From positions 5,270,001 to 5,334,000 of the forward strand of contig NZ_CP150235.1 of the NCBI RefSeq assembly GCF_037974355.1: a stretch of DNA of 64,000 nucleotides, written 5' to 3'. The position numbers and the translations under genes were made by a program. Below are positions 1 through 8,353 of this stretch, one piece after another. The notes under the pieces are model-generated. The model saw only the letters and a program-made list of their open reading frames with translations, was not told where the DNA came from and did not search any database. The DNA comes from Paenibacillus sp. FSL R5-0517. Lineage in GTDB: Bacteria; Bacillota; Bacilli; Paenibacillales; Paenibacillaceae. The stretch's first letter is position 1; each line of letters starts with the position of its first letter.

Positions 1-1005
1 TTGTTTTGCCCGGCGAACCAGAGGGGACAACCGCACTTCTTCGTATACCTGTTCACGGCAATGACGGTACGTATCCGGCGTTTCTTCCAGTGTCCCTGCA
101 TGTATCTCCAGATGAGCATGAATGGCAATATTCAGGCATGAACTGATCTGCTGTTCCAGAAGGGACTCTATTTCTTCGGGAGCTTCTTGCCACAGACATA
201 TGCCAATCAATCCGCTTACGTCCCGAAACAGAACATGTGGCAGATCTGCCAGCAGTTCACTGATTATATTTTCCACTGCAAACAGAAACAACTGACGATC
301 ATTCTCTCTCAGTATCGTCTGACGAGCTTCGGCGGCAGGCCATCTCACAATCCCGATCTGCACAGGTGGAACCGCGGGTAGACGCAAAAACTCAAGCTGT
401 TCCATCAGATCTTTCCCTGCAGCCTGCCCTTCCAGCCACTCCAGCATAAATCGCTGGCGAAGCAGCGGGATATTCCGTTCAATCTGATGGGCTGCCTGTT
501 GTACATAAGCCGTCCTCTGGTGCTCTTCCGTAAGTCGCTGATGTAATCGCTCAAGTGCAGCATGTAATTGTTCTGATTGTACAGGCTTTAAGATGTAATC
601 CTCTACGCCAAGCCGAACCGCCTCCTGCGCATATGCAAATTCATCATGCCCCGAAATGATTAGGTAACGACAGTCCGGGCACTTCTGCTGTAGAGCACGT
701 ATGAGTTCGATTCCGTTCAGGAATGGCATATTCATATCGACCAGAACAATATCCACGCCCAAGTCAGCAGCCCGTTCCAGTGCTTCCTCACCGTCTTCCG
801 CTTCACCCACAACCTCCATCCCGAGTATCTCCCAGTCAATTGCATCCCGAATTCCCTCACGAATGATGGGCTCATCATCAGCGATGAGCACGCGATACTT
901 CTTCGTGACGTGGCTATCCGGTGTAAGCTCCATAACCGTGTTTGATGCGGATGTCCCATCTATCCCAGTGGAAGTTGTCGCGTTCGATTTTATGAATTTT
1001 CCCAT
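1..1005 (-). CDS. YesN-type response regulator, C-terminus cut by window edge
   Basis: Two-component response regulator that should act in the cytoplasm as the output of the kinase encoded just upstream. The ATG at 1005 follows GGAGAGTGA and overlaps the kinase stop by 16 bases, so the two are translationally coupled. The N-terminal receiver domain starts after an unusual extension of about 36 residues: an acidic DDE near residues 43-45, the predicted phospho-acceptor Asp90 in VLVDMNMP, and a conserved Lys in YILKP. The following region resembles the linker of AraC-type YesN regulators. The expected C-terminal AraC HTH lies beyond base 1, so DNA binding is inferred from family. The reading frame is open to the edge (335 codons visible). 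Confidence 0.9.
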   Translation of the reverse strand, partial: MGKFIKSNATTSTGIDGTSASNTVMELTPDSHVTKKYRVLIADDEPIIREGIRDAIDWEILGMEVVGEAEDGEEALERAADLGVDIVLVDMNMPFLNGIELIRALQQKCPDCRYLIISGHDEFAYAQEAVRLGVEDYILKPVQSEQLHAALERLHQRLTEEHQRTAYVQQAAHQIERNIPLLRQRFMLEWLEGQAAGKDLMEQLEFLRLPAVPPVQIGIVRWPAAEARQTILRENDRQLFLFAVENIISELLADLPHVLFRDVSGLIGICLWQEAPEEIESLLEQQISSCLNIAIHAHLEIHAGTLEETPDTYRHCREQVYEEVRLSPLVRRAKQ

Positions 1006-2975
1006 TCACTCTCCTGCCTCTCTTTGTTATTGATTTGCGGGATGGGTGGCAGCTCTCGCATCAACGGATGAATGATGGTCACGCGAGTTCCTTGACCCTC
1101 CTCGCTCTCCAGCAGAATACCGTAATCATCGCCAAAGGACAGCCGGAGACGGGCTTGCACGTTCAACATCCCATAACTTTTGCCTGTGATCCCAGGCGAA
1201 GACGCTTCCAGACTTGCCAAAGGAGCTTCGAGCAGATGCAGCATTTCGGCAAGCCGTCCGTTGGACATCCCTGCTCCATCATCCTGAACGGTCAGCAGCA
1301 GTCTGCCAAGTTCTAATCTGGCCTCCACCTGTATGTGTCCCGGCCCACGCCTGCCCTTGATTCCATGATAGATTGCATTCTCTATCAGGGGTTGAAGCAG
1401 CAGCTTTAACACAAAAAGATCCCGCAGTTCCTCTGGAATATTCAATGTATACTGAAGCCGGTCGCGGTATCGTGTCTGCTGAATTTGCAGATAACTGGTC
1501 ATATGCTCAAGCTCAGAGTGCAGCGGAATGTAATCCTGTCCTTTACTAAGCCCGATCCGAAATAATCGAGATAACGCGCCAACCATGCCGGATACATCGT
1601 CTGCACCCTCTTTGCGTGCCATCCAATGAATTGTATCCAGGGTATTGTACAAAAAGTGAGGTTTGATATGCTCCTGCAAGCTTCGCATTTCAGCATCGCG
1701 CTTCTGCCGTTCTCGCAATTCATTCAGCGATATCAGTTCTCGAATCTGTGCCAGCATTCGGTTATAGCTGTTGCCAAGCATTCCAATCTCATCCGCCCGA
1801 TCGCTCCACCGGCCTGGTCTGAGATTACCCGTCTCCGCCCTGCGCATATAGGACATGAGTCGGAAAATCGGGTGGGCAATGGAACGCGAGAACCATAAAG
1901 AGGCGCTAAGTCCGAATAAACACACCACAAATACAAAACTAACCACATAAAACTGGATTTGGCGTACTTCGGATATCGAGTCTCTTGTGGGAAATACCCC
2001 TACCGTTCTCCAACCCGTAAAGGTGGACGACTGATACATGAATAATAACGCTCCACCCTTGGTTTCGGCGGTAAACGTGCCACTCTCCCCGGAGGGAAAC
2101 CACTCTGCGGGGATGTGTTCGATTAACGGATGCTCCGGCTTGTATACACTTTGACCTTCGGCATCCGTCACCATCACATAACCAGATTTACCCAAGGTCA
2201 CATTGCGGGCAGCCTGAGAGACGGACCTTAGTTTAAGATCAATCATAATAACGCCTCGCACACGCCCTGACGCTTCATCCGTGATGGAACGTGCAACCGA
2301 TACAATCTCATCATCCTTATACCGTACATGTGTCGTGAGATTACGCTCTTTGGGCTGACCCAACACCATGAATATGCCCGGATTGGCCGCGGCTTCTCGG
2401 TACCAATTTTCCTGGATCAAGCTCTGCTCTGCTCGGGGATACATCTCGTTGCTAATATAGTCACCACTTCCATTGACGAGAACAATCCCGGCGATTTCAG
2501 GATACAACGTTGTGAACCCCTGCAAGGTTTGCTTGATGCCGTATAACTGATTTTGCTCCGTTTCGGCAATTGCGCCTTTATTCATCCGTTCACCGCTTGC
2601 ATCATCATTCAACGGCATGTTGTCGTTCATAAACGCATCAATATCCGGGTCAAATGCAATCAGATACGTCATATTTTGCAGATTCTCCATCTTGCTGTTC
2701 AGGGCTTCATTCACTTTACCAATCAGTTGCATCGTATGCCCTTCAACCTGTCGCTCAACAACCCGCTCCACTGTCCAATTGACAAGCAGGCCGAGTCCTA
2801 CAGAGGGCACAATGGCGAATAGCAAAAAAAGCAGCATTAGCTGGTAGCGAAGGGGCATATTACGCAAGCGCAAACGCCGAATCCCGTTCCTGAAAGTTGA
2901 GAGAATCGCTCTTCTGCCCCAAAACCTCTCACTCTTCAAATGCTCCTTGTTATTTGGCATAGTAATCATCCACAT
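990..2975 (-). CDS. YesM-type sensor histidine kinase
   Basis: Membrane sensor kinase of the YesM/LytS (His_kinase) group, partner of the adjacent response regulator. A transmembrane segment lies near residues 40-70, followed by a large extracellular Cache-like region to about residue 345, a second transmembrane segment, a HAMP linker, the phospho-acceptor motif KPHFLYNTLD near residue 440 and a HATPase domain with DDGAGM. The ATG at 2975 has no good SD and overlaps the upstream binding-protein gene by 26 bases. An in-frame ATG at 2960 (MPNNKEH) is an equally plausible start. The overlap suggests translation coupled to the binding protein. Confidence 0.9.
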   Translation of the reverse strand: MWMITMPNNKEHLKSERFWGRRAILSTFRNGIRRLRLRNMPLRYQLMLLFLLFAIVPSVGLGLLVNWTVERVVERQVEGHTMQLIGKVNEALNSKMENLQNMTYLIAFDPDIDAFMNDNMPLNDDASGERMNKGAIAETEQNQLYGIKQTLQGFTTLYPEIAGIVLVNGSGDYISNEMYPRAEQSLIQENWYREAAANPGIFMVLGQPKERNLTTHVRYKDDEIVSVARSITDEASGRVRGVIMIDLKLRSVSQAARNVTLGKSGYVMVTDAEGQSVYKPEHPLIEHIPAEWFPSGESGTFTAETKGGALLFMYQSSTFTGWRTVGVFPTRDSISEVRQIQFYVVSFVFVVCLFGLSASLWFSRSIAHPIFRLMSYMRRAETGNLRPGRWSDRADEIGMLGNSYNRMLAQIRELISLNELRERQKRDAEMRSLQEHIKPHFLYNTLDTIHWMARKEGADDVSGMVGALSRLFRIGLSKGQDYIPLHSELEHMTSYLQIQQTRYRDRLQYTLNIPEELRDLFVLKLLLQPLIENAIYHGIKGRRGPGHIQVEARLELGRLLLTVQDDGAGMSNGRLAEMLHLLEAPLASLEASSPGITGKSYGMLNVQARLRLSFGDDYGILLESEEGQGTRVTIIHPLMRELPPIPQINNKERQESEWENS

Positions 2976-3960
2976 TTGAACGTGTCACGACAGAGATCCC
3001 CGTGTCCACCATCACGGGAAGCGGTGCATTTTCACCGGATGACGATGGAGCAGGAACCGTCAACTGGTGATGCAGATGGAACAAATATTGGAGTGACCAA
3101 TACCCCATATTCCAGGTTCCCTGTGCAATTGTAGCCGAGATCGTCCCGTTCTTGATCATATCCAATGTAGCCTTATTTGTATCAAATGAAATAATCTGCA
3201 TAGGATGTCTGCTGCCCCCGGCAGTTTGAACGGCTTCTCCCGCTCCTGCTCCTCCGGTGGCTTCAGTCACAAAAATACCCGCCAGTTCCGGACGTTCCTT
3301 CATCATTCTCAGTGTTTCGTCTCTGGACACCATCGCATCACCGTGCCCATCTGCAACTTCAACGACCTGCATGGAAGGATATCTCTCCTCGATCGTATCG
3401 CGGAAGCCTTTCGTTCGTTCTTCATGATTCTGTTGTCCAGGCAAGGTTAATACCGCAACCTCTCCTTCACGCCCCAGCAGTTCAGCCATTTTATCAGCGG
3501 CCATTACACCGGACTTGTAGTTATCTGTCCCCAGAAATGAATAGGCCTGGCTATCGGGTGCATCCGCATCAAATAATACAACAGGGATATCTGCATCGAC
3601 TGCCTTGTTAATCGCTGGAACTAGCGATTGGGGATCGATCGCAGATATGGCAATGCCCGCGGGTTTACGAGCGATGGCCTGCTCGATCACCATCGTCTGC
3701 TCCTTCGCATCATACCGGGTAGCTCCGCGATATTCTACGGTCACCCCAAGCGCATCCGCGGCATCCTCGAATCCTTTAAGCGGGCTCTTCCAATACTCCA
3801 GCCCGGACTGGAATGTAATCATGATATACGTCTCTCCGATATCACCGCGCAGCCCCCGGTCCTCCCATGAACTGTTAACCTGACTGGTATATTCGAATCT
3901 CAACACATACAGCGCAAATGCCGAGATTAGCAAAATATAGACTAGCAGCATTTTCTTCAT
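2950..3960 (-). CDS. Membrane-anchored periplasmic-type sugar-binding protein (sensor component)
   Basis: Type I periplasmic-binding-fold protein of the RbsB/LacI-like family, 336 residues. The N-terminus is an uncleaved-looking hydrophobic anchor (MKKMLLVYILLISAFALYVL) with no lipobox Cys. The sugar-binding core includes the hinge-proximal pattern IAISAIDPQSLVPAINKAVDADIPVVLFDAD and LGTDNYKSGVMAADKM. The start at 3960 is chosen because AGGAAGTGA lies 5 bases upstream; an upstream ATG at 3990 has no SD. No transporter genes accompany it, and it overlaps the kinase gene. It is therefore more likely a ligand-sensing accessory of the kinase than a transport protein. The ligand is unknown. Confidence 0.88.
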   Translation of the reverse strand: MKKMLLVYILLISAFALYVLRFEYTSQVNSSWEDRGLRGDIGETYIMITFQSGLEYWKSPLKGFEDAADALGVTVEYRGATRYDAKEQTMVIEQAIARKPAGIAISAIDPQSLVPAINKAVDADIPVVLFDADAPDSQAYSFLGTDNYKSGVMAADKMAELLGREGEVAVLTLPGQQNHEERTKGFRDTIEERYPSMQVVEVADGHGDAMVSRDETLRMMKERPELAGIFVTEATGGAGAGEAVQTAGGSRHPMQIISFDTNKATLDMIKNGTISATIAQGTWNMGYWSLQYLFHLHHQLTVPAPSSSGENAPLPVMVDTGISVVTRSNVDDYYAK

Positions 3961-4163
3961 TACGTTCACTTCCTCAAGTGGTCTGATCATCCTATGCTCC
4001 GTCTAAATTGTAAACGCAATCATTCAAAAAGAAAACTCCCCCGTATCTTTTAAACGGAAGCCCGTGCTGCTATCCATGTACCTGCTGCAATAATGTACTA
4101 TATGGTTTTTCCCTCTGGACGTATGATCATGGAACTAGACTACAACCAGAGGAGCGCTTCGTC

Positions 4164-4745
4164 ATGAATATTGCATCTTTTTTAATCTATTGCATCGTCG
4201 TCACCTTTACCCCCGGGCCTAGCAATATCGTCATTCTATCGTCCACCCAGAAGGTAGGCGCGCGACAAACGATGAATTATGTGTGGGGAGCTACGCTGGC
4301 ATTTGGCCTGCTGCTTACGGCATCAGCTTTCCTTAATCACCTTCTTGCCGACGTGTTGCCCGGAATTCTGAAGGTGATGCAGATTGTCGGCGGCATCTAT
4401 ATGGTATATCTGGCGTATCAGATCTACAAGATGGGTACCACTGAGGATGCACCAACCCAAGTTACCGGATTTGGGAACGGTTTTATTATGCAATTTGTCA
4501 ATCCCAAGGTGGTCTTGTTTACGTTCACGGTCCTTCCAAGCTATGTATTGCCCTTTTACCACAGCTCATTTTCATCGTTCCTGTTCGTATTGCTCATTAC
4601 CTTCATAGGTTTTCTGGCCTACTCCAGTTGGGTTGTTTTTGGCACGGTTTTCAGAACGTTGCTGAATCGCCACCAAAAATTACTGAGTATTCTCATGGCA
4701 CTTTTTTTGTTATACTCAGCCATTATAGTATCCGGATTGATCTAA
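4164..4745 (+). CDS. LysE/RhtB family amino-acid exporter
   Basis: Integral membrane protein of 193 residues, the usual length for the LysE/RhtB exporter family, with about six hydrophobic helices. The family signature is at the N-terminus: FTPGPSNIVILSS, followed by GARQTMNYVWGATLAFGLL. It probably exports amino acids or a related metabolite; the substrate cannot be read from sequence. SD AGAGGAGC lies upstream of the ATG. The AraC-type regulator begins 19 bases downstream on the same strand, so the two are probably co-transcribed and the regulator may control the exporter. Confidence 0.9.
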   Translation: MNIASFLIYCIVVTFTPGPSNIVILSSTQKVGARQTMNYVWGATLAFGLLLTASAFLNHLLADVLPGILKVMQIVGGIYMVYLAYQIYKMGTTEDAPTQVTGFGNGFIMQFVNPKVVLFTFTVLPSYVLPFYHSSFSSFLFVLLITFIGFLAYSSWVVFGTVFRTLLNRHQKLLSILMALFLLYSAIIVSGLI

Positions 4746-4764
4746 AGCTTGGGAGGTGTGCTGC

Positions 4765-5550
4765 ATGGAACGGTTCAACTATAAAAAGTCACAAAACGTG
4801 CTGGCACTATCTGCCAGCTTTACTGATTTTGCATACAAAAAACATTGCCACGAAGAGTACGCGGTTGGCGTAACCCTGCGCGGCATTCAACAATACAACC
4901 TGGACGGACAATATCAGGCATCTCACCAAAATGGTGTCATGTTGTTCAATCGTGAGCAGTCCCATGATGGTAGCTCCTATGATAGAGAAGGCATTGATTA
5001 CGTGATGCTGTATCTGAAGCCGGATTTGGTAGAGGAGATTATAGGCAAAAAGGAATTGCGTTTTGGAAGTCCCATCGTCTATGATCCCGAGCTTGCACGG
5101 AAGATCCTGATGCTGAACGATGCCGTTCAGCACAGACAGGACGAAGCCGAGTGCAGCGAACGGGTCTTCGATCTGGTTCACCTTCTGGCTCAGAAGGAGA
5201 TGCATCCCAAGCTCTGGGTGCCTCAGGACAGCCTGGTTCGAAAAGCTAAGGAAATGATGTTTTGCAGCACCGAAGATGTGCTCAAGCTGGACAACCTGAG
5301 CGCCGAATTTGGCATGTCCAAGTTTCAATTTATCCGTGAATTCAAGTCACAAGCAGGTATTTCTCCCTACCAGTTTTTCTTAAACTGCAAGGTGGAGCGT
5401 GCCCGTCAGTCCATCGAAATGCAGAAGGACGTCTACGCTGCTGTTGCTGATTGTGGATTCGTGGATCTGACCCATCTGAACCGGCATTTCAAACGGGTAT
5501 TTGGCGTCACAGCTTATGAATACATGTTGCAGTTAAACTATAAAAATTGA
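4765..5550 (+). CDS. AraC family transcriptional regulator
   Basis: Cytoplasmic regulator of 261 residues. The N-terminal half is an AraC-type cupin-like sensing domain with an early His-rich motif (FAYKKHCHEEYAVGVTLRG). The last ~100 residues carry two helix-turn-helix motifs ending in the AraC signature (AVADCGFVDLTHLNRHFKRVFGVTAYEY). The ATG at 4765 is preceded by GGGAGGTG at 4751-4758; an in-frame GTG inside that SD is rejected. It follows the LysE-family exporter closely, which suggests it senses the exported compound and controls this pair. Confidence 0.9.
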   Translation: MERFNYKKSQNVLALSASFTDFAYKKHCHEEYAVGVTLRGIQQYNLDGQYQASHQNGVMLFNREQSHDGSSYDREGIDYVMLYLKPDLVEEIIGKKELRFGSPIVYDPELARKILMLNDAVQHRQDEAECSERVFDLVHLLAQKEMHPKLWVPQDSLVRKAKEMMFCSTEDVLKLDNLSAEFGMSKFQFIREFKSQAGISPYQFFLNCKVERARQSIEMQKDVYAAVADCGFVDLTHLNRHFKRVFGVTAYEYMLQLNYKN

Positions 5551-5593
5551 ACTACAAAATATTTACACTGGCCACTCCGATGACAGAGTAACC

Positions 5594-5720
5594 TTCTGAT
5601 CACTGTTATCCCCAGATTTTTTGATCCCTTATTATAAAGGTAAAATCCAGGGATAGCGTACGCTTTCGATGCAGCTTTCTTTCAGAAAACTTTTAGGCGA
5701 ACGCTTCGCTTCTTCAGGTT
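5594..5720. repeat. Possible dispersed intergenic repeat, copy A
   Basis: The noncoding stretch after the AraC gene holds the string TTCTGATCACTGTTATCC (5594-5611), an inverted pair ATCCCT/AGGGAT and later GGCGAACGCTTCGC. A near-identical string, with one base changed, recurs at 12722-12739 and is likewise followed by GGCGAACACTTCG. This suggests a short dispersed intergenic element. Function is unknown, and with only two copies in the window the call is tentative. Confidence 0.4.
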
Positions 5721-5738
5721 CTTTCCGTCCTTGGGCAA

Positions 5739-6314
5739 TCAGATTCTTTTCTTTCGTCTCCAAAACCACAAAACTGCCAATGCTGCTAATAAAATGACTG
5801 TACCGTATAAGATAAGATAGACAGGTCCACTTTGCCAGCCATCACTGGTTTCTCCAAAATCTTCTTTACTTACAACCTTGCCTGCGCCCAGCAATTTCAA
5901 GTCATCTCCGGCTTGTTCCACAAGAACGTTGCGACTGCACAGATTCGTATGCAGCTTTTGATCCAGTTCAGATTGATACGCATAGATCAGGTAGGACTGA
6001 TTCTTTTCGAATTGAATACCACATGATTCAGACCCACCGTCACTCGCGATGATTTTCATCTTTTTGGCGTTAACCCCCTTCCATGCCGTATCTACATCAA
6101 AGGTATACTCTCTTAACATGCCATCATTCTTCGATTGCTGCGATGGTCCTTTCTTTACCACTTCTCCTGTAAATACAGTTGTGTTTGTCTTCAATCTCTC
6201 TTGGACACCACTCTCCACACAACTGCAAGCATACACTTTCTCTCCGGAAAATAGAGCTAACCCCGACGTAACCAACAGTAAGACCAACATGCACATCACC
6301 AACCGTTGTTTCAT
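5739..6314 (-). CDS. Secreted NTR/TIMP-like membrane-anchored protein
   Basis: Predicted exported protein of 191 residues. The signal peptide (MKQRLVMCMLVLLLVTSGLALF...) is cut before ACSCVESGVQERLKTNTTVFTGEV. A mature N-terminus beginning with Cys-x-Cys right after the signal peptide, followed by this pattern, is what netrin/TIMP-like (NTR) domains show. The C-terminus has one transmembrane helix and a positive tail (RRKKRI), so it is probably anchored with the domain outside. The start at 6314 follows AGGAGGGGAG; an upstream in-frame ATG at 6449 is rejected because it lacks an SD and adds an implausible second hydrophobic stretch. Function unknown. Confidence 0.75.
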   Translation of the reverse strand: MKQRLVMCMLVLLLVTSGLALFSGEKVYACSCVESGVQERLKTNTTVFTGEVVKKGPSQQSKNDGMLREYTFDVDTAWKGVNAKKMKIIASDGGSESCGIQFEKNQSYLIYAYQSELDQKLHTNLCSRNVLVEQAGDDLKLLGAGKVVSKEDFGETSDGWQSGPVYLILYGTVILLAALAVLWFWRRKKRI

Positions 6315-6486
6315 TCCGACCGCTCCCCTCCTACATTCTCTGCTTGAACAAACGTTGTAAAGGTTACATATTTTTATTGCTGCTATAATTATTGTAAAAT
6401 TATAGCACAATACAAATATCGTTATGTCCAACATACGCAAGGAGCCCACATACGAAATTAACGTTCACGGAGGATCTCAACATTTG

Positions 6487-7152
6487 ATGCACAACTGGAA
6501 AAAGAACTTCTCATTCCCGCTGCTCGTTGCAGCGTTATGCATGATCGCCTTTATAAGCATCGCCCTATCCATCAGCGATAACCAGATTCATCGATTTGAT
6601 GATACGCTGATCGGCTGGATTCAGGGGTTGGAATCCCCTGGCATGACACAATTCATGCAGTTTTTCACCTGGATCGGCAGTGAAATGCCTGTAGTTTTCA
6701 TTACAATCATTGCCATGATTGTGTTATACGTTTGGCTGCGACACAAACGCGAACTACTCTTCCTCGCTTGTGTACTCGCCGGTTCAACCCTGTTAAATGC
6801 ATTGCTCAAGCTGGTATTCCAACGTGCCAGACCTACCATTAACCGAATTATTGAAGTGAGCGGCTACAGCTTCCCCAGTGGACATTCCATGGCTGCATTT
6901 AGCCTGTATGGTGGACTGGCCTTTCTCATCTGGAAACATGTACCCACCGTCACCGGACGTGTACTGATGATCATGGCCAGTGCCGTCTTTATACTGACCA
7001 TTGGCATAAGTCGTATCTACTTGGGTGTGCACTATCCAAGTGATATCGTCGGTGGATATTTCTTGAGTGGTTGCTGGCTCTCCGCTTGCATATGGTTTTA
7101 CCAGCGGCATCTGGAGCGTATGTCCCAACTGCACAGCAGAAGACTGGCATAG
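6487..7152 (+). CDS. PAP2 family phosphatase (undecaprenyl-PP or lipid phosphatase)
   Basis: Polytopic membrane phosphatase of 221 residues. The three PAP2 motifs are complete: KLVFQRARP, PSGHSMAAF and SRIYLGVHYPSD, with the catalytic His residues in motifs 2 and 3. Family members dephosphorylate undecaprenyl pyrophosphate, phosphatidylglycerol phosphate or phosphatidic acid at the outer face of the membrane; which substrate applies cannot be told. The start at 6487 is favoured by GGAGGAT at 6469-6475. An earlier ATG at 6424 has no SD. The divergent neighbour is the NTR-like protein. Confidence 0.9.
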   Translation: MHNWKKNFSFPLLVAALCMIAFISIALSISDNQIHRFDDTLIGWIQGLESPGMTQFMQFFTWIGSEMPVVFITIIAMIVLYVWLRHKRELLFLACVLAGSTLLNALLKLVFQRARPTINRIIEVSGYSFPSGHSMAAFSLYGGLAFLIWKHVPTVTGRVLMIMASAVFILTIGISRIYLGVHYPSDIVGGYFLSGCWLSACIWFYQRHLERMSQLHSRRLA

Positions 7153-7175
7153 TCTCTACGAGCGCATGCATATGG

Positions 7176-7216
7176 AAATACCCGGCTTTCCTTAACTGAA
7201 GGATAGCCGGGTATTT
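7176..7216. terminator. Bidirectional rho-independent terminator
   Basis: Long hairpin with arms AAATACCCGGCT and AGCCGGGTATTT and an additional inner TCCTT/AAGGA pairing. It sits between the convergent PAP2 and ger genes and is followed by T-rich sequence on the plus strand and preceded by A residues. It can serve both genes. Confidence 0.85.
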
Positions 7217-7237
7217 CTTGCTTTTGTTTGTCTAAAC

Positions 7238-8347
7238 TCATTCCTGTATCCCATCTTGTACAAGGTCCAGCTCAACATGAACTGGAATATCCATCGCAGG
7301 GTAGTTTTTATAGAATGTTTGGCTATTCCAATGATGACTACGGCTTCTTACATAATCTCCGAATGCGGCAGGATCCACATTTTCCGTCTGACATTTTCGA
7401 ACCAACTGATTGATTTTGGATTCAATATGTTTTTGTACTTCATACTCCAGAGCTTTCATGTCCTTAAGTGATAAGAGAAAGTCATTTTGTGAATCCTTAA
7501 TAATAGAAGCATTGATTCGAATGATCGTATCCAGAGTCTCTGAAGACCGAGCAGAAGACCAGTGATGCTTTACAGAGGAAGACAAAATTTTAAGCAATGC
7601 ATAGTGATGTTGCTTCTGGGAGGACGTCTCCGAGTTCGGAACACCCGTGATAGGCACCAAAAACCTGCCGTTCTTGGCGTTCTCCGTTAATAGCTTCAAG
7701 CACAGCCCCTCATCCTCCGTGATCTGAAGTGTGGCGATCTCACCCTTAAAAATGACTAACCCATTGAGTTCAATTTTCTTTTGTTCGTTAAGGATAAGTC
7801 TGGGAAGATAAATATCCTGCCCCTTGCTGAAATACTGGAACAACGTCTGATGCAGACTGGAATGAGGCAGATTAGCGTAATTAGCATTTTGCTCAATCAA
7901 TTTCATCAGATATAACGGGTCATGAAATGGCATGGATGCTTTAATAATATCAAGTGCCTTGCCATCAGCAACGGCAAACTGCATCCGTCTGGAGACTTTG
8001 ATATTGTGTGACAGAACATGCAAAATATCTCCAATGCCATTACGTGCATATGTTTCCCCGAGTACCATCACTCTTAACTGACCGTATTCGATAGGTTCTT
8101 TAGATTGCATGTTCATTCTAGCTACAACGTCGAAACTGTTCGACGAATCAATCTCCATCAATTTAACATCACTTTTGTCTTTGTCACGATATTCCCCGAT
8201 CAGCACACTGTTATGAATGTGGTTGTCTTGAATATCATATGCAGAAGCTAAAACAAGACTAATATTGTTAATAATATTGGTATCTTTACAAGAGCCCAGT
8301 AGAAACATAATCGTTACGATTATCAGGATTTTGCCGATGCGGATCAT
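7238..8347 (-). CDS. Spore germination protein, GerAC/GerKC family lipoprotein
   Basis: Third subunit of a GerA-type germinant receptor: a lipoprotein of 369 residues on the outer face of the spore inner membrane. The signal peptide ends in the lipobox LLGSC (Cys near residue 20). The length and the C-terminal pattern (LEYEVQKHIESKINQLVRKCQ..DPAAFGDYVRSRSHHWN) fit the Ger(x)C family. GAGGAGTG precedes the ATG, and only 6 bases separate it from the GerA-type gene. It is the last gene of the operon and is followed by a strong terminator. Confidence 0.9.
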   Translation of the reverse strand: MIRIGKILIIVTIMFLLGSCKDTNIINNISLVLASAYDIQDNHIHNSVLIGEYRDKDKSDVKLMEIDSSNSFDVVARMNMQSKEPIEYGQLRVMVLGETYARNGIGDILHVLSHNIKVSRRMQFAVADGKALDIIKASMPFHDPLYLMKLIEQNANYANLPHSSLHQTLFQYFSKGQDIYLPRLILNEQKKIELNGLVIFKGEIATLQITEDEGLCLKLLTENAKNGRFLVPITGVPNSETSSQKQHHYALLKILSSSVKHHWSSARSSETLDTIIRINASIIKDSQNDFLLSLKDMKALEYEVQKHIESKINQLVRKCQTENVDPAAFGDYVRSRSHHWNSQTFYKNYPAMDIPVHVELDLVQDGIQE

Positions 8348-8353
8348 GCTTAA

